From Planctomycetota bacterium (GTDB lineage Bacteria > Planctomycetota > Planctomycetia > Pirellulales > Lacipirellulaceae): DNA of 64,000 nt. A program made the position numbers and the translations under genes. Location of the stretch: assembly GCA_029781135.1 (NCBI GenBank), contig JAKOXH010000019.1, positions 248,001 through 312,000 on the forward strand. Reading direction: 5' to 3'. Shown piece by piece: positions 24,297-33,221 of the stretch (position 1 is the stretch's first letter; every line of letters begins with the position of its first letter). Below the pieces are notes generated by a model, which did not search any database, was not told the DNA's origin, and saw nothing but the letters and a program-made list of their open reading frames with translations.

Positions 24297-25643
24297 ATGT
24301 GTCGATTTTTCGCGGCCCTCCTGGTTTGCTGCAGTCTCGCGCCGAGCGCACTGGCATTGGATCTCATCGGTTATCTCCCATATTACCGGATGGGCGCCTC
24401 GTACAACCAAAACACGTTGCCGAAACAGTTGGGAATGCTCGGTGAAGTTCGGTACTTCGGGCTAACGGCGGCAAGTGATGGATCCATCGTACCGCTTTCC
24501 GGCAGCGGCACGATGCAATCGCACTTGAATAATATCGCACTCATTCAGCAGAAGATCGATGCGATGCCCGCTGGGCAGCGGCCTCGCCTCGACATTACCC
24601 TCGGCGGTGCCGGAGAAGACGCGTCGTTCACCAATATCGCCAGTACGAAAAACGGCGTTTCCTGCAGCCTCTGCACCACGTTTGCACAAAACGTGAAATC
24701 GCTTTTGGATTTGACAGGCGCCACCTCGGTTGACATCGACTGGGAGCATCCGGATGCTGGTGTCGAGCGCGCGACCACGTATCCAGACATGCTGAAACGG
24801 ATCAAGGCGCAAGTCGGAACGGATCGGCGCGTCTACGCGACCGTCGATCCCACCGTCATCATTTCCAACACCGTTGTCAGCGGCACTAATGCGATCGACG
24901 GCATTTCGTTGATGACCTATGACCTGGGGTGGTGGGGAAACGACCCGTCCAATCCGTATCAAGGTGAACACTCATTGCCGGAATACGTGACTAATTCCGT
25001 CGATGCCTGGACGGAGGCCCCGGGTTCACACAACGATCGGCCGTGGGTATTTGGCAGTTGGGGAAATAACGTGCCGGCGGAGAAGCTCGGCGTCGGGTTG
25101 CCGTTCTATTCGCACACTGTAACGAGTCCGGACGTAACGAATCTGTATTCTGATCTGCTGGGAAGCTCCACGACGGACACGAACTACTTCACCTACCAAG
25201 GCAGGTCCGTTTGGCTTCCAGGGCCATATCTCTCTGAACAGCGAGTGAACTTCGCGGAAAGTCGCTCGTTGCAGCACATCATCATTTGGGAACTCGGCCA
25301 GGACTTGCCGACGAACAATCCCTTCTCATTGCTATATCGAGCCTATACGGCGAGTTTGGGCTTATCGGTGGTGCCTGGCGATTACGATGCCGATCGCTAT
25401 GTGGACGCCACCGATTACGCGATCTGGCGAAGCACGTTCGGTCAAACCGGGTTTGGTCGCGCTGCCGACGGCAATGGCAGTCAAGCCGTTGATGCGGGCG
25501 ACTATGTGCTCTGGCGGCATAGTGCGGCAGGATCGGGGAGTAGCGCAGTAATCGACAACGCGGTTCCGGAGCCTAGCGGATTCTTCTTTGGAGCGTTCTT
25601 AGTATTGCTGCCAAGCCTCCAACGGCATCGCACATTGCGGTAG
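24297..25643 (+). CDS. GH18 chitinase-like protein with dockerin and PEP-CTERM-like end
   Basis: A 448-residue exported protein. A signal peptide (residues 1-20) leads straight into a family 18 barrel (LDLIGYLPYYR). The catalytic signature, normally D-x-x-D-x-D-x-E, reads Thr143-Ser-Val-Asp146-Ile-Asp148-Trp-Glu150, so the catalytic Glu and two Asp are kept but the first Asp is Thr. LGGAGEDASF and ISLMTYDLGWWG match other family positions. A dockerin-like module follows (GDYDADRYVDATDYAIWR and a second half VDAGDYVLWR), and the tail VPEPSGFFFGAFLVLLP then RHRTLR resembles a PEP-CTERM sorting signal. It should hydrolyse chitin or a GlcNAc-containing glycan outside the cell. Confidence 0.88.
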   Translation: MCRFFAALLVCCSLAPSALALDLIGYLPYYRMGASYNQNTLPKQLGMLGEVRYFGLTAASDGSIVPLSGSGTMQSHLNNIALIQQKIDAMPAGQRPRLDITLGGAGEDASFTNIASTKNGVSCSLCTTFAQNVKSLLDLTGATSVDIDWEHPDAGVERATTYPDMLKRIKAQVGTDRRVYATVDPTVIISNTVVSGTNAIDGISLMTYDLGWWGNDPSNPYQGEHSLPEYVTNSVDAWTEAPGSHNDRPWVFGSWGNNVPAEKLGVGLPFYSHTVTSPDVTNLYSDLLGSSTTDTNYFTYQGRSVWLPGPYLSEQRVNFAESRSLQHIIIWELGQDLPTNNPFSLLYRAYTASLGLSVVPGDYDADRYVDATDYAIWRSTFGQTGFGRAADGNGSQAVDAGDYVLWRHSAAGSGSSAVIDNAVPEPSGFFFGAFLVLLPSLQRHRTLR

Positions 25644-25666
25644 ACGGTTGCCACGCGTCCAGTTCC

Positions 25667-26725
25667 TCACTTTGCGTTCGATTCTTGCAAGAGTGCGAGG
25701 CCTTTGACCAACGGCTCGAAATCGGCCCAATTACCTCGATGCTGCGACCAGGTTGTGAAAATATGGCCAACCAGCCGGCCTTCCGTTTGATGGGATTGGG
25801 CATCGCGGATTAGTGCGAGTGTCGCCTCCGTGTTCTTCCAACTGGCCGGCAGCACGCGGAATCCTTTGGCCAGGAACATCGGTACCGATTCGTATTGTGT
25901 TCGCAGTTCATAATGCCACGGACAGAGAATGATATCTTTGGGAATTTTGTCGACTGCGGGAGCCGTTCCCACCTTGGAAGCTTCCCACTCTCCGAGGTCG
26001 ATTTGAAAACCGTCGATGAGGCGGTCTGCCCACATGAGCATCGTAAGGCCGCGCTTGTCGACGATATGACCGTGTAGATCGTTGACCACCTTGGCGAATA
26101 CAACGGCCGGGTCGAGGTTCTTCGTCGTGGGCGCGTGCTCCGAATGAAGCAGGAAGACCTCGTCCAGACCGACGTGAAATGCCTGAGGCTGGAACGCGGC
26201 AATTTCTTCATCGATCAGCGCAAAGACGATTTCATTCGTTTTCGGATTCATGGGGTCCCACTCGCGGCAGTAGAGGCCCTTGTTATTCGGAAAGGCGGCG
26301 GGAGTCAAATCAAGTTCAGGGTATTTCGTAAGCAAGGGCCCCGTATTCTTCGACCAGGATTGATGCCCCAGGCATTGAAACTGCGGGACCAGTTCAATTC
26401 CATTTTCATTGCACTTCTTCCGAAAACGCCGCGCACCAGCCTTGGTGATTTGCCGTTCCCCTTGCCGCAGTTCGGGATGAGATTGGAATTCGAATCCGTA
26501 GTTGACCTCGAGGATCAGGCAGTTGATGCCCATGCTCGCAAGTTGCGGAAGCTGTTCTGCCAATCGATCGAGCGAGGTGTCGTTCGTGTAGCTGATGACA
26601 TGCAGTGCACGCCACGGATGTTCGGCAGTTGGAGGGACGGCGGCAGTTGTCGCGCGAGATGTCACAAGCCCGCTTAGCGCGACGACGAATGCGAACATGA
26701 ACCAAACAGCGCGGGAGCAATTCAC
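25667..26725 (-). CDS. GH20-like beta-N-acetylhexosaminidase (exported)
   Basis: A 352-residue protein with a GTG start at 26725 and a signal peptide of about 29 residues. The barrel contains the family 20 catalytic signature H-x-G-x-D-E as His184-Val-Gly186-Leu-Asp188-Glu189 (AFHVGLDEVFLLHSEH), after VPQFQCLGHQSWSKN and DLTPAAFPNN. Such enzymes remove terminal GlcNAc or GalNAc by substrate-assisted catalysis. At 352 residues it is short for the family and has no N-terminal GH20b domain. It faces the GH18 gene across only 23 bases, so the two may work in sequence on the same glycan. Confidence 0.85.
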   Translation of the reverse strand: MNCSRAVWFMFAFVVALSGLVTSRATTAAVPPTAEHPWRALHVISYTNDTSLDRLAEQLPQLASMGINCLILEVNYGFEFQSHPELRQGERQITKAGARRFRKKCNENGIELVPQFQCLGHQSWSKNTGPLLTKYPELDLTPAAFPNNKGLYCREWDPMNPKTNEIVFALIDEEIAAFQPQAFHVGLDEVFLLHSEHAPTTKNLDPAVVFAKVVNDLHGHIVDKRGLTMLMWADRLIDGFQIDLGEWEASKVGTAPAVDKIPKDIILCPWHYELRTQYESVPMFLAKGFRVLPASWKNTEATLALIRDAQSHQTEGRLVGHIFTTWSQHRGNWADFEPLVKGLALLQESNAK

Positions 26726-26738
26726 GGCAGTCTCGACA

Positions 26739-26768
26739 AAAAACCGCGCGGCCAGCGGCCGCGCGGTA
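26739..26768 (-). terminator. Intrinsic terminator of the PEP-CTERM gene pair
   Basis: An 11-bp perfect stem (ACCGCGCGGCC at 26744-26754, complement at 26758-26768) with a three-base loop. On the minus strand it is followed by six T residues (26744-26739). It lies 30 bases beyond the stop of the gene ending at 26799. Confidence 0.85.
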
Positions 26769-26798
26769 TTCAGAATCTGAGGCTTTCCATTGCGGGTA

Positions 26799-27503
26799 TT
26801 AGCCGCGGCGTCGCCGACCGACCGCTCCCACGATCCCGATTCCCAGGGCCAACAGTCCCATCGTGGCCGGTTCTGGCACCACGAAACGAACGTTGTCGAT
26901 GTAAACCGTAATCGGCGTCACGGCGTTCTTATTGATGTAGAACTGGAACGCGGAAGAAACGGTCAGATCCGTTGGATCAGGACCAAAGATCTGGTTGAAA
27001 GACTCGCCGGGCCGATACGGCCCAACGGAGGTGTCCAAAGTAATCACTTGATCAAGATACGTCCCTGGAGCCTTGCCGGCGATTGCATACTCATTGGCAA
27101 ACTGAACTTGTTGCCCATAGATCGGACCACCGGGCGCATTCAACTCGTGCCCGAACAGGGTCACACCCATATTGGCAAACGTGTCGGGATATGCTTCCGG
27201 AATGGTGATGTCGAACATGACGGCGGTCACGCCGGGTGGATTGTTGAGTGTCGCGGGAACGATTTCCGTACGGGCACCGACGAAGCCGCCGACGCCGACC
27301 TGGTACTTCATGGAATGCAGCAAATCCGTGGCGCCGATGACGTCTTGTGAGACGGTGGCTCCGAGCCCAAAAAAGCCGTCGGGCCCCGGCGGATTCCCCC
27401 CGCTGGGGGCAATTACTTCAAACGAGTAATCGGCAGCGGTTGCGACCGCTGCGCCGAATACGAACGCGAACATGATCGCGATGCAAATCGACCGTTTTCT
27501 CAT
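26799..27503 (-). CDS. PEP-CTERM protein (exported)
   Basis: A 234-residue protein. The start at 27503 has a strong GGGAGG site 6-8 bases upstream and begins a signal peptide ending Val-Ala-Thr-Ala. The body is beta-rich (GFFGLGATVSQDVIGATDLL, AVMFDITIPEAYPDTFANMG, AFQFYINKNAVTPITVYIDN). The end is a PEP-CTERM sorting signal: VPEPATMGLLALGIGIVGAV then RRRRG. It is homologous to the adjacent upstream gene but lacks that gene's dockerin-like module. Function unknown; a surface or matrix protein is likely. Confidence 0.87.
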   Translation of the reverse strand: MRKRSICIAIMFAFVFGAAVATAADYSFEVIAPSGGNPPGPDGFFGLGATVSQDVIGATDLLHSMKYQVGVGGFVGARTEIVPATLNNPPGVTAVMFDITIPEAYPDTFANMGVTLFGHELNAPGGPIYGQQVQFANEYAIAGKAPGTYLDQVITLDTSVGPYRPGESFNQIFGPDPTDLTVSSAFQFYINKNAVTPITVYIDNVRFVVPEPATMGLLALGIGIVGAVGRRRRG

Positions 27504-27559
27504 GTTGATCCTCCCATAGTTCAAAATTGTCGTTAGCACTGCACCTTACCGTCGGTGTA

Positions 27560-28576
27560 TCAACGGGTAAAAACGTCCAATTGAAATCTCTCGAAGCGCC
27601 TCAAGCTCCGCTTTCGCATACCAAGAACATGTACCGCGCCAAGGAATAGGCCCACCAGGGTAACTGGCTCCGGGACATTGCTGGCGCCCAATCCGCTGCC
27701 GCTGCCCGACGAGTTGCCAAACCGCGCTCGCCATTCCGTGTAGTCGGCGGCCGTTACCGTGCCTGGCGTATCGACTTCATTTTGTAGAGGGCCGCCGTTT
27801 CTCCACAAAACGTAGTCCGCGGCATCGACGGTGCCATTGCCGTTGTAATCGCCGGGAACGCCTACCGGGAATCGGCCCACTCGAACATTGTCGATATAGA
27901 AGGTCCACGCGAACGATGGATCACCAAACCTCCCGTTCTTGTTGAGATAAAACTCCAGCCCTTGCGGTTGGAATCCCAGCGCGACCCAGGCGTTGTAGCC
28001 TTTGATTTGGCCCGTATCAACGTTCAGTCCGCCGCCCGTATGGGTAGGGCTGCCCGTGTTGCTGATATCGATATCGATTTGGTGTGTGCCGGGCTCCAAA
28101 ACGCCCACGGCCTGCTCGGTAAGGAAAAACTGAATCTGCGCCGGGTCGACGGGATTTCCCGGTAAGGTGCCGAAGAACGTGACGCTCAAATTCGCGAATG
28201 TCGGCGTGACGCCCGGTTGTGGATTCGGCGGCACAAATCGATTGGTGTTCGTCAGATCGAAACGAATGAAGTCGATGCCGAGCGGATCGGTGAATGCGGC
28301 CGGAATGTTTTCCGTCTGTGCGCCGGCGAACGTTGAAAAATCGGCGTATTCAAGCTTCAGGGAGTTCGCCCCACTCGTTGCCCCCAAACCGCTGGTTTCC
28401 TGACTGACCGTGATGCCGCCGCCGTTCGCATGGAATCCTTCGAGATCGGGCTCGAACGAATAAACTTGCGTCGTCTGCGTATTTCCCGCAGCGGCGAAAT
28501 TGATGACCAGTCCGATCGAGAGCCAAAACAGCCAACTACATCTCGGAGATTGACGGTACAGAAAAATCCTCGGCAT
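27560..28576 (-). CDS. PEP-CTERM protein with dockerin-like module (exported)
   Basis: A 338-residue protein starting at 28576, where AGGAGGG precedes the ATG by 5 bases; the frame is open further upstream. A signal peptide of about 30 residues is followed by a beta-sandwich that resembles the adjacent PEP-CTERM protein (GGITVSQETSGLGATSGANS, IRFDLTNTNRFV, GLEFYLNKNG, WTFYIDNVRVG). A type-I dockerin-like module follows (VPGDYNGNGTVDAADYVLWR and TVTAADYTEWRARFG), then VPEPVTLVGLFLGAVHVL and a basic tail. Only 56 bases separate it from the downstream paralogue, so the two probably form an operon. Confidence 0.87.
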   Translation of the reverse strand: MPRIFLYRQSPRCSWLFWLSIGLVINFAAAGNTQTTQVYSFEPDLEGFHANGGGITVSQETSGLGATSGANSLKLEYADFSTFAGAQTENIPAAFTDPLGIDFIRFDLTNTNRFVPPNPQPGVTPTFANLSVTFFGTLPGNPVDPAQIQFFLTEQAVGVLEPGTHQIDIDISNTGSPTHTGGGLNVDTGQIKGYNAWVALGFQPQGLEFYLNKNGRFGDPSFAWTFYIDNVRVGRFPVGVPGDYNGNGTVDAADYVLWRNGGPLQNEVDTPGTVTAADYTEWRARFGNSSGSGSGLGASNVPEPVTLVGLFLGAVHVLGMRKRSLRRFERFQLDVFTR

Positions 28577-28998
28577 TAGCTCCCTCCTGTCCGCCCCGGC
28601 GGCACAGCGAGTACCCTGGATAATCGCCCCCCGCATATTGCCCTATTTTTAACACGCTATTAAATAATTGCAACTAGAATTCTCAAAAAATGGCAATAAA
28701 ACGCTAACGTCGCGCGTAACGAAGGCTTTCCTCCCAGAAATCGCTCACGGCCGCCGATTTGCGGCAAAAAGTGCGCGAATCGCCTGATAAACGGCATGTT
28801 GTATCGCGAAAAAATTGCTACACCCAGAACGCTTTATTGACAAATATATTAAAGAGCATTTAAAATATGGGCGAGGGTGGTCCCGCCAAGGCTTCTTGCG
28901 CAGGCAAAGTCGACTTTGGGGTAGCGCTTGCTCGCGCAAAAACAGCGAATTTGAAGACGACTATTGGTCTTATGTCCGTTTCGTTGGTAGGACACGCG
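28577..28998. other. AT-rich divergent promoter region
   Basis: A 422-base stretch markedly richer in A and T than its surroundings. It separates the minus-strand PEP-CTERM pair from the plus-strand lipoprotein. It carries the strong promoter at 28837-28866. The frame of the lipoprotein gene is open back to 28867, but the extra sequence has no coding features. Confidence 0.6.
28837..28866 (+). promoter_or_regulatory. Strong sigma-70-type promoter
   Basis: A perfect TTGACA at 28837-28842, an 18-base spacer and TAAAAT (five of six consensus bases) at 28861-28866. It would drive the lipoprotein/DUF1559/ROK genes downstream. Confidence 0.6.
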
Positions 28999-29448
28999 AT
29001 GCCAGACTGGCAACTGCTCGTCGCGCTCGTCGCGCTTTCATCGGCCACGCTTGTGGGTTGTCGGGCGCGCAGCGATCGTTTGGCAATTTCGGGAGAGGTT
29101 ACGCTGGACAGCGCGCCACTCGACGAGGGGTCCATTCGCTTCACGTCAATTGGTACCGGTGGTACCGGGAAGCTCTTCGCGTCGGGCGGGATGATCAAGA
29201 ATGGCAAGTTTTATGTTCCCCAAGAAAAGGGGCTCCCGCCCGGAACGTATCGTGTGGAAATCAGTTCGCCCGATACCGCGGCACCCCCGGTGGTATACAA
29301 GGGCGCTCCGGGTGAACCCATGCTGCCGCCAACCGCTCCCGAACGTATTCCAGTCGAATACAATTCCAACAGCAAGCAGACCATCGAGCTTGCGACGGGC
29401 GGCAACAACGACTTTAAGTTCAACATCGTCCGCCGCGGCGCTCGATAA
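28999..29448 (+). CDS. Small lipoprotein of the transthyretin-like type
   Basis: A 149-residue lipoprotein. The start at 28999 (MPDWQLLVALVALSSATLVG then Cys) gives a clear lipobox; upstream in-frame starts at 28867 and 28972 would bury it. The mature part (LAISGEVTLDSAPLDEGSIR, PGTYRVEISSPDT, PVEYNSNSKQTIELATGG) is like the small carboxypeptidase-regulatory/transthyretin-like lipoproteins that planctomycetes place next to DUF1559 genes. The DUF1559 gene follows after 34 bases, so the two are surely co-transcribed. Function unknown; a periplasmic or surface role is likely. Confidence 0.82.
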   Translation: MPDWQLLVALVALSSATLVGCRARSDRLAISGEVTLDSAPLDEGSIRFTSIGTGGTGKLFASGGMIKNGKFYVPQEKGLPPGTYRVEISSPDTAAPPVVYKGAPGEPMLPPTAPERIPVEYNSNSKQTIELATGGNNDFKFNIVRRGAR

Positions 29449-29482
29449 CTGGCTGGATCTGCGGCGTAGGGAGGCCAGGAAC

Positions 29483-30475
29483 ATGAACCGAATCCGTCAT
29501 GGCTTTACGCTGGTGGAGTTGCTCGTGGTGATCGCCATTATTGGTATTTTGGTGGCGCTGTTGCTCCCGGCCATTCAGGCGGCGCGTGAGTCGGCGCGGC
29601 GCGCACAATGTATCAACAACCTTAAGCAAGTGGGCATCGCCTTCCAGAACTATCACGATACGTATAAGCAGCTTCCGGTTGGCGCCTATAGCTGTTGCTG
29701 GGGAACGTGGCAAATGTCAATTTTGCCATTTCTCGAAGAGAATCAACTGGCGGATATGTATCAGTTCTTGCCGAAGAACTTTCCCGTTTTCGATGATCGC
29801 TATCGCTACGACAATGATGCCGCCGCAGCGCCTGGCTTAAACCCTCCGATGAGGAACTTCGCAGTCACCAGCAAACGGATCGCCACGTTGACCTGCCCGA
29901 GCGATGAGCCCCAAGTCGCTTCCGGATGCTCGAACGCCAAAGACGGCCTGACCTTTCATAATTACATTGCCAACTTTGGCAATACGAATCATGTGGGCAC
30001 GACGTACCCCGGTTCGCCGGCAATCAAATATCTGGGCAGCCCGCTTATCGGTCAGGACGATGGCAGTAATGGACCCAATCGGCGACTGTTCAGCACCTTC
30101 CGACGAATCACCGACGGTTTGAGCAAGACGCTGCTCGCTTCGGAAACGGTCCAGGGGCAAGGATGCGATCTGCGCGGACTGACTTGGTGGGGATGGGCGG
30201 CGGGGTTCGAGGCATATGCTTCGCCCAACGGCTCCGATCCAGATCGGATGCAGCGTCCCACCGATTGCAAGAGCGATCTCGCGCCGAATCCACCTTGCTT
30301 ACCCGCCGCCGGGCCGCTGTTCAATAACGCGGCTCGCAGCCGTCATCCAGGAGGAGTGAATGCCGCTATGTGCGATGCATCGGTGCAATTCGTGACCGAC
30401 GACGTCGATTTGGCGACCTGGCGGGCGGCGAGCACATCGCGTGGCGACGAAGTCTATCAAGAGTTGGTTCAGTAG
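29483..30475 (+). CDS. DUF1559 protein with prepilin-like N-terminus
   Basis: A 330-residue protein of the DUF1559 family, which is expanded in planctomycetes. The start at 29483 follows AGGGAGG and CAGGA and gives MNRIRHGFTLVELLVVIAII, a type IV prepilin cleavage site (Gly before Phe-Thr-Leu-Val-Glu) and hydrophobic helix. AARESARRAQCINNLKQVG and the C-terminal SRHPGGVNAAMCDASVQFV (H-x-G-G motif) are family hallmarks. It may form pseudopilin-like fibres. It is in an operon with the preceding lipoprotein. Confidence 0.92.
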   Translation: MNRIRHGFTLVELLVVIAIIGILVALLLPAIQAARESARRAQCINNLKQVGIAFQNYHDTYKQLPVGAYSCCWGTWQMSILPFLEENQLADMYQFLPKNFPVFDDRYRYDNDAAAAPGLNPPMRNFAVTSKRIATLTCPSDEPQVASGCSNAKDGLTFHNYIANFGNTNHVGTTYPGSPAIKYLGSPLIGQDDGSNGPNRRLFSTFRRITDGLSKTLLASETVQGQGCDLRGLTWWGWAAGFEAYASPNGSDPDRMQRPTDCKSDLAPNPPCLPAAGPLFNNAARSRHPGGVNAAMCDASVQFVTDDVDLATWRAASTSRGDEVYQELVQ

Positions 30476-30541
30476 TTCTCGCGCCTTAACCGGCAGCGAG
30501 CGAGATCAAACTCCTCCCCACGAGAAAGAAAGTAGTGCCGC

Positions 30542-31849
30542 GTGCCGAGCGATAGAAAGACCAAACAGCCCCCCCCCGAATCAAGCCGGAGGTCGATGGG
30601 CCGTAAGCCTGACGAACATGTGGACGGATGCCGCGGTTCTAACGGTTCGCCGGTCCAGCCTCAGCTACTGAGCCGCATCAACGAGGCCTCCGTGTTGCGT
30701 GCGATTCGACAGTATGGCCCATCGACGCGCGGCGAGCTCACGCAGCACATGGGGGTCACGTTTCCGACCGTGGCCAAAGCGGTCAGCTCGCTGTTGGACG
30801 CGCGTCTTCTCGAGGAATTTGACGATGCGATGACCGGACCCGGTAGACCAGCCAAACGGCTGCGGCTATCGCGCGAAGACTCGCTCGTCGTGGGCGTCAC
30901 GGTTGACGTGCGCTCGTGCGAAGTCGCCGCGGCCGGTTTCGATGGCGTCATTCGCGAAGGAACTCAAAAATCGTTCGCAACACCAGCAAGCTACGGGAAG
31001 TTACTGCTGGCGATCGTCGAGCACGTTGAGTCGCTACGTACCGACGACGTTCCGATTCTGTGCGTTGGCGTGAGCGTCGTGGGACTCGTCGATTATCGCC
31101 GGCAGGAAATTCGGCTGGCCGTTAGTTTGCCGTTTCTTGCTGGCAAGAAGCTCGGACAGGATTTGAGCGAGCGATTGGGCGCGGACTGCGCACTGGTACA
31201 CGATTCCCATGCCCTTTGTCTCGCAGAGTATGTCTATGGTGAAGCCGGCAATCTCGATAGCTTCGCCGTGCTCGACCTATGCAGCGGCATCGGTCTTGGA
31301 GTAATGGTCAATCACGTATTCTTGACCGGGCACAGCGGATTTGCTGGCGAAATGGGGCATATTCCAATCGTTCCCAACGGGCGGAAGTGTCGCTGCGGCC
31401 GGCGCGGATGCTTGGAAACGGTGGCTAGCGAATGGGTCTTGCTGGACCGCCTTTCGGAACGGTTGGAACGTCCCATCGAATTCGACGAAGCGATTACTCT
31501 GGCACTGAAGGGCGATAAGCGTGTGCGCTCGGAGTTGAACCGCCTTTGCAAATATCTGGCGATTGCGATGGCGCACGTCGTCAATTTGTTTGATCCACAG
31601 TGTGTGTACGTTACCGGTCGATTGTTCGACAGACTGCCGTGGTTGCGCGATCACCTGGTCGCCCGCGCACGGCCCGCGACTTTGGAGCCGGCGTTCGACA
31701 ATTGCCGGTTTTTGACCTCCAGCGGCACAAATCTATTGGGGGCGGTCGCGGCCGCTATTAGCGCCGTCACATCATCTCGCGTGCACAAACTCAACGACAC
31801 ACTGAGCGGTATCACGCTGGCCGTTGCCCGCCGGCAGCTTGCCCGCTGA
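30542..31849 (+). CDS. ROK-family transcriptional regulator
   Basis: A 435-residue protein of the NagC/XylR type. A winged-helix domain (INEASVLRAIRQYGPSTRGE, then VTFPTVAKAVSSLLD) at about residues 45-105 precedes a ROK sugar-kinase-like domain. The ROK zinc site is complete: GHIPIVPNG, then Cys-Arg-Cys-Gly-Arg-Arg-Gly-Cys-Leu-Glu. These proteins sense sugars or sugar phosphates and control their catabolic genes. The start is uncertain: GTG 30542 gives 435 residues and ATG 30596 gives 417. It lies 66 bases after the DUF1559 gene and may regulate neighbouring glycan genes. Confidence 0.88.
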   Translation: MPSDRKTKQPPPESSRRSMGRKPDEHVDGCRGSNGSPVQPQLLSRINEASVLRAIRQYGPSTRGELTQHMGVTFPTVAKAVSSLLDARLLEEFDDAMTGPGRPAKRLRLSREDSLVVGVTVDVRSCEVAAAGFDGVIREGTQKSFATPASYGKLLLAIVEHVESLRTDDVPILCVGVSVVGLVDYRRQEIRLAVSLPFLAGKKLGQDLSERLGADCALVHDSHALCLAEYVYGEAGNLDSFAVLDLCSGIGLGVMVNHVFLTGHSGFAGEMGHIPIVPNGRKCRCGRRGCLETVASEWVLLDRLSERLERPIEFDEAITLALKGDKRVRSELNRLCKYLAIAMAHVVNLFDPQCVYVTGRLFDRLPWLRDHLVARARPATLEPAFDNCRFLTSSGTNLLGAVAAAISAVTSSRVHKLNDTLSGITLAVARRQLAR

Positions 31850-31855
31850 TGGAAC

Positions 31856-33187
31856 TCATTGCAGCTTGCGTTTCTCGGGCTCCGCTATCAGGTGAAGGTA
31901 AAGTGGAGATTCACTAATAGGAATTTCGGCTGCAGAAATAGTTCGTAGGGTTGGGGGGCGTGAGTCAACGCGCATTTCTTCGGCGGTGGCAAGTTGGAAG
32001 CCGGACGGGAGATTGAGATGGAACTTGCCCGTGCGGCCGCTGCCCGTCGGCGACCACACCGCAATAATTCGTTCACTGCGATTATTCGCTGAAGAGAACT
32101 CATAGGCATACACTTCTCCGGCCCTTTGCTCCACCACGCGTGAAAACCGATAATTGCCGAGCGTCTTCTGAAGCTGGACCAAAGCAAAATAGGCGGGCTT
32201 GGGCTGGAAGTTGCGTGTGATGCCGGACGATCCGTGCAGTTTGGGCTCGTCGGCATCGTTGAACCAGTAGAGATATGCCCGCTCGACCGGCAATGCTGAA
32301 AAGACAAGCACCGAACGCACAAGATATTGGGCCTGCTCTAAATCGGACATGCCGATCCAACGTGCGAATTCGCTCTGTGGATCTGGTTTTTTCGTGGTTG
32401 CATCGTAGCCAAATTCGGTAATCCAGATCGACTTGTGGGGAGCATGCCGATCTCGCCATGTGGCGAGCGATCGGACATCCTCGAGGTATTTTATGCTGGG
32501 GTCTTCAGGAAATGACCGGCGCCAGGTGGGATAAGGTTCAGCTTGGGCGTAGGTGTGGATCGTCAGAACATCGATGGCCGACAAGACCCGTGGATCGGCC
32601 ATAAGCGTCTCAACGGACTTAGCGTATTCCGTCGAATGGCTGGTGGTGAGATTGCAGGTGGCAATTCGCAACTTCGGATCGGCCGACCGCAGCGCGGGAG
32701 CAACCGCTCGCAAAAGGGTTGTGTACTGCGCATCGGAGTAACGTCCGGGCTCATTGCCGATTTCTATAGCCTCCAGGAGGGGAGATTTTGCCGAAGGTCC
32801 AAAGTATCGTGCGAACGTCCCCGCATACGCGGCAGCGTCCTTAGGCAGGTCGTGCCACCGTTCCGGAAGGATCGCGTCGAATTGAAGGCAAACGTTCGTG
32901 CGGAACCCTCGATTCTGCCAGCCACGATACACGGCGTCCCAATTGACTTGATTCTTCGCGAAGGGCAGCTGGGGAACCTGCTCCGTGTGTTCGCCAAGAT
33001 CCCAATCCACGGGATGGTAATCTCGGACCAGCGAGCACACCGGAGCATACAGGTCGGGGCGGAAGAGGATCGTATGCCCACAGAGACCAAGAAAGTCGTG
33101 AATCAGGGGCTTCTCCGCGGATGCCGGAGAGACAAGCAACCATAGGGACAGAGCGGCAATCGACTGATAACATTCCTGACGTATCAT
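31856..33187 (-). CDS. Clan GH-A glycoside hydrolase-like protein (exported)
   Basis: A 443-residue protein with a signal peptide ending Ser-Pro-Ala-Ser-Ala. ATG 33187 is chosen over TTG 33217. The barrel shows the two catalytic positions of clan GH-A: the acid/base Glu in AIEIGNEPGRYSD (Asn-Glu-Pro) and the nucleophile Glu in IWITEFGYD. The text IHTYAQAEPYPTWRRS and YLYWFNDADEPK lies between and after them. The C-terminal 110 residues look like a beta-sandwich. The family cannot be fixed from motifs; GH5-, GH39- and GH79-like assignments are all possible. It converges with the ROK gene, with 6 bases between the two stops. Confidence 0.78.
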   Translation of the reverse strand: MIRQECYQSIAALSLWLLVSPASAEKPLIHDFLGLCGHTILFRPDLYAPVCSLVRDYHPVDWDLGEHTEQVPQLPFAKNQVNWDAVYRGWQNRGFRTNVCLQFDAILPERWHDLPKDAAAYAGTFARYFGPSAKSPLLEAIEIGNEPGRYSDAQYTTLLRAVAPALRSADPKLRIATCNLTTSHSTEYAKSVETLMADPRVLSAIDVLTIHTYAQAEPYPTWRRSFPEDPSIKYLEDVRSLATWRDRHAPHKSIWITEFGYDATTKKPDPQSEFARWIGMSDLEQAQYLVRSVLVFSALPVERAYLYWFNDADEPKLHGSSGITRNFQPKPAYFALVQLQKTLGNYRFSRVVEQRAGEVYAYEFSSANNRSERIIAVWSPTGSGRTGKFHLNLPSGFQLATAEEMRVDSRPPTLRTISAAEIPISESPLYLHLIAEPEKRKLQ

Positions 33188-33221
33188 TGGTGTTCCATTT
33201 AGCGAAGCCTGACGCAATTAA

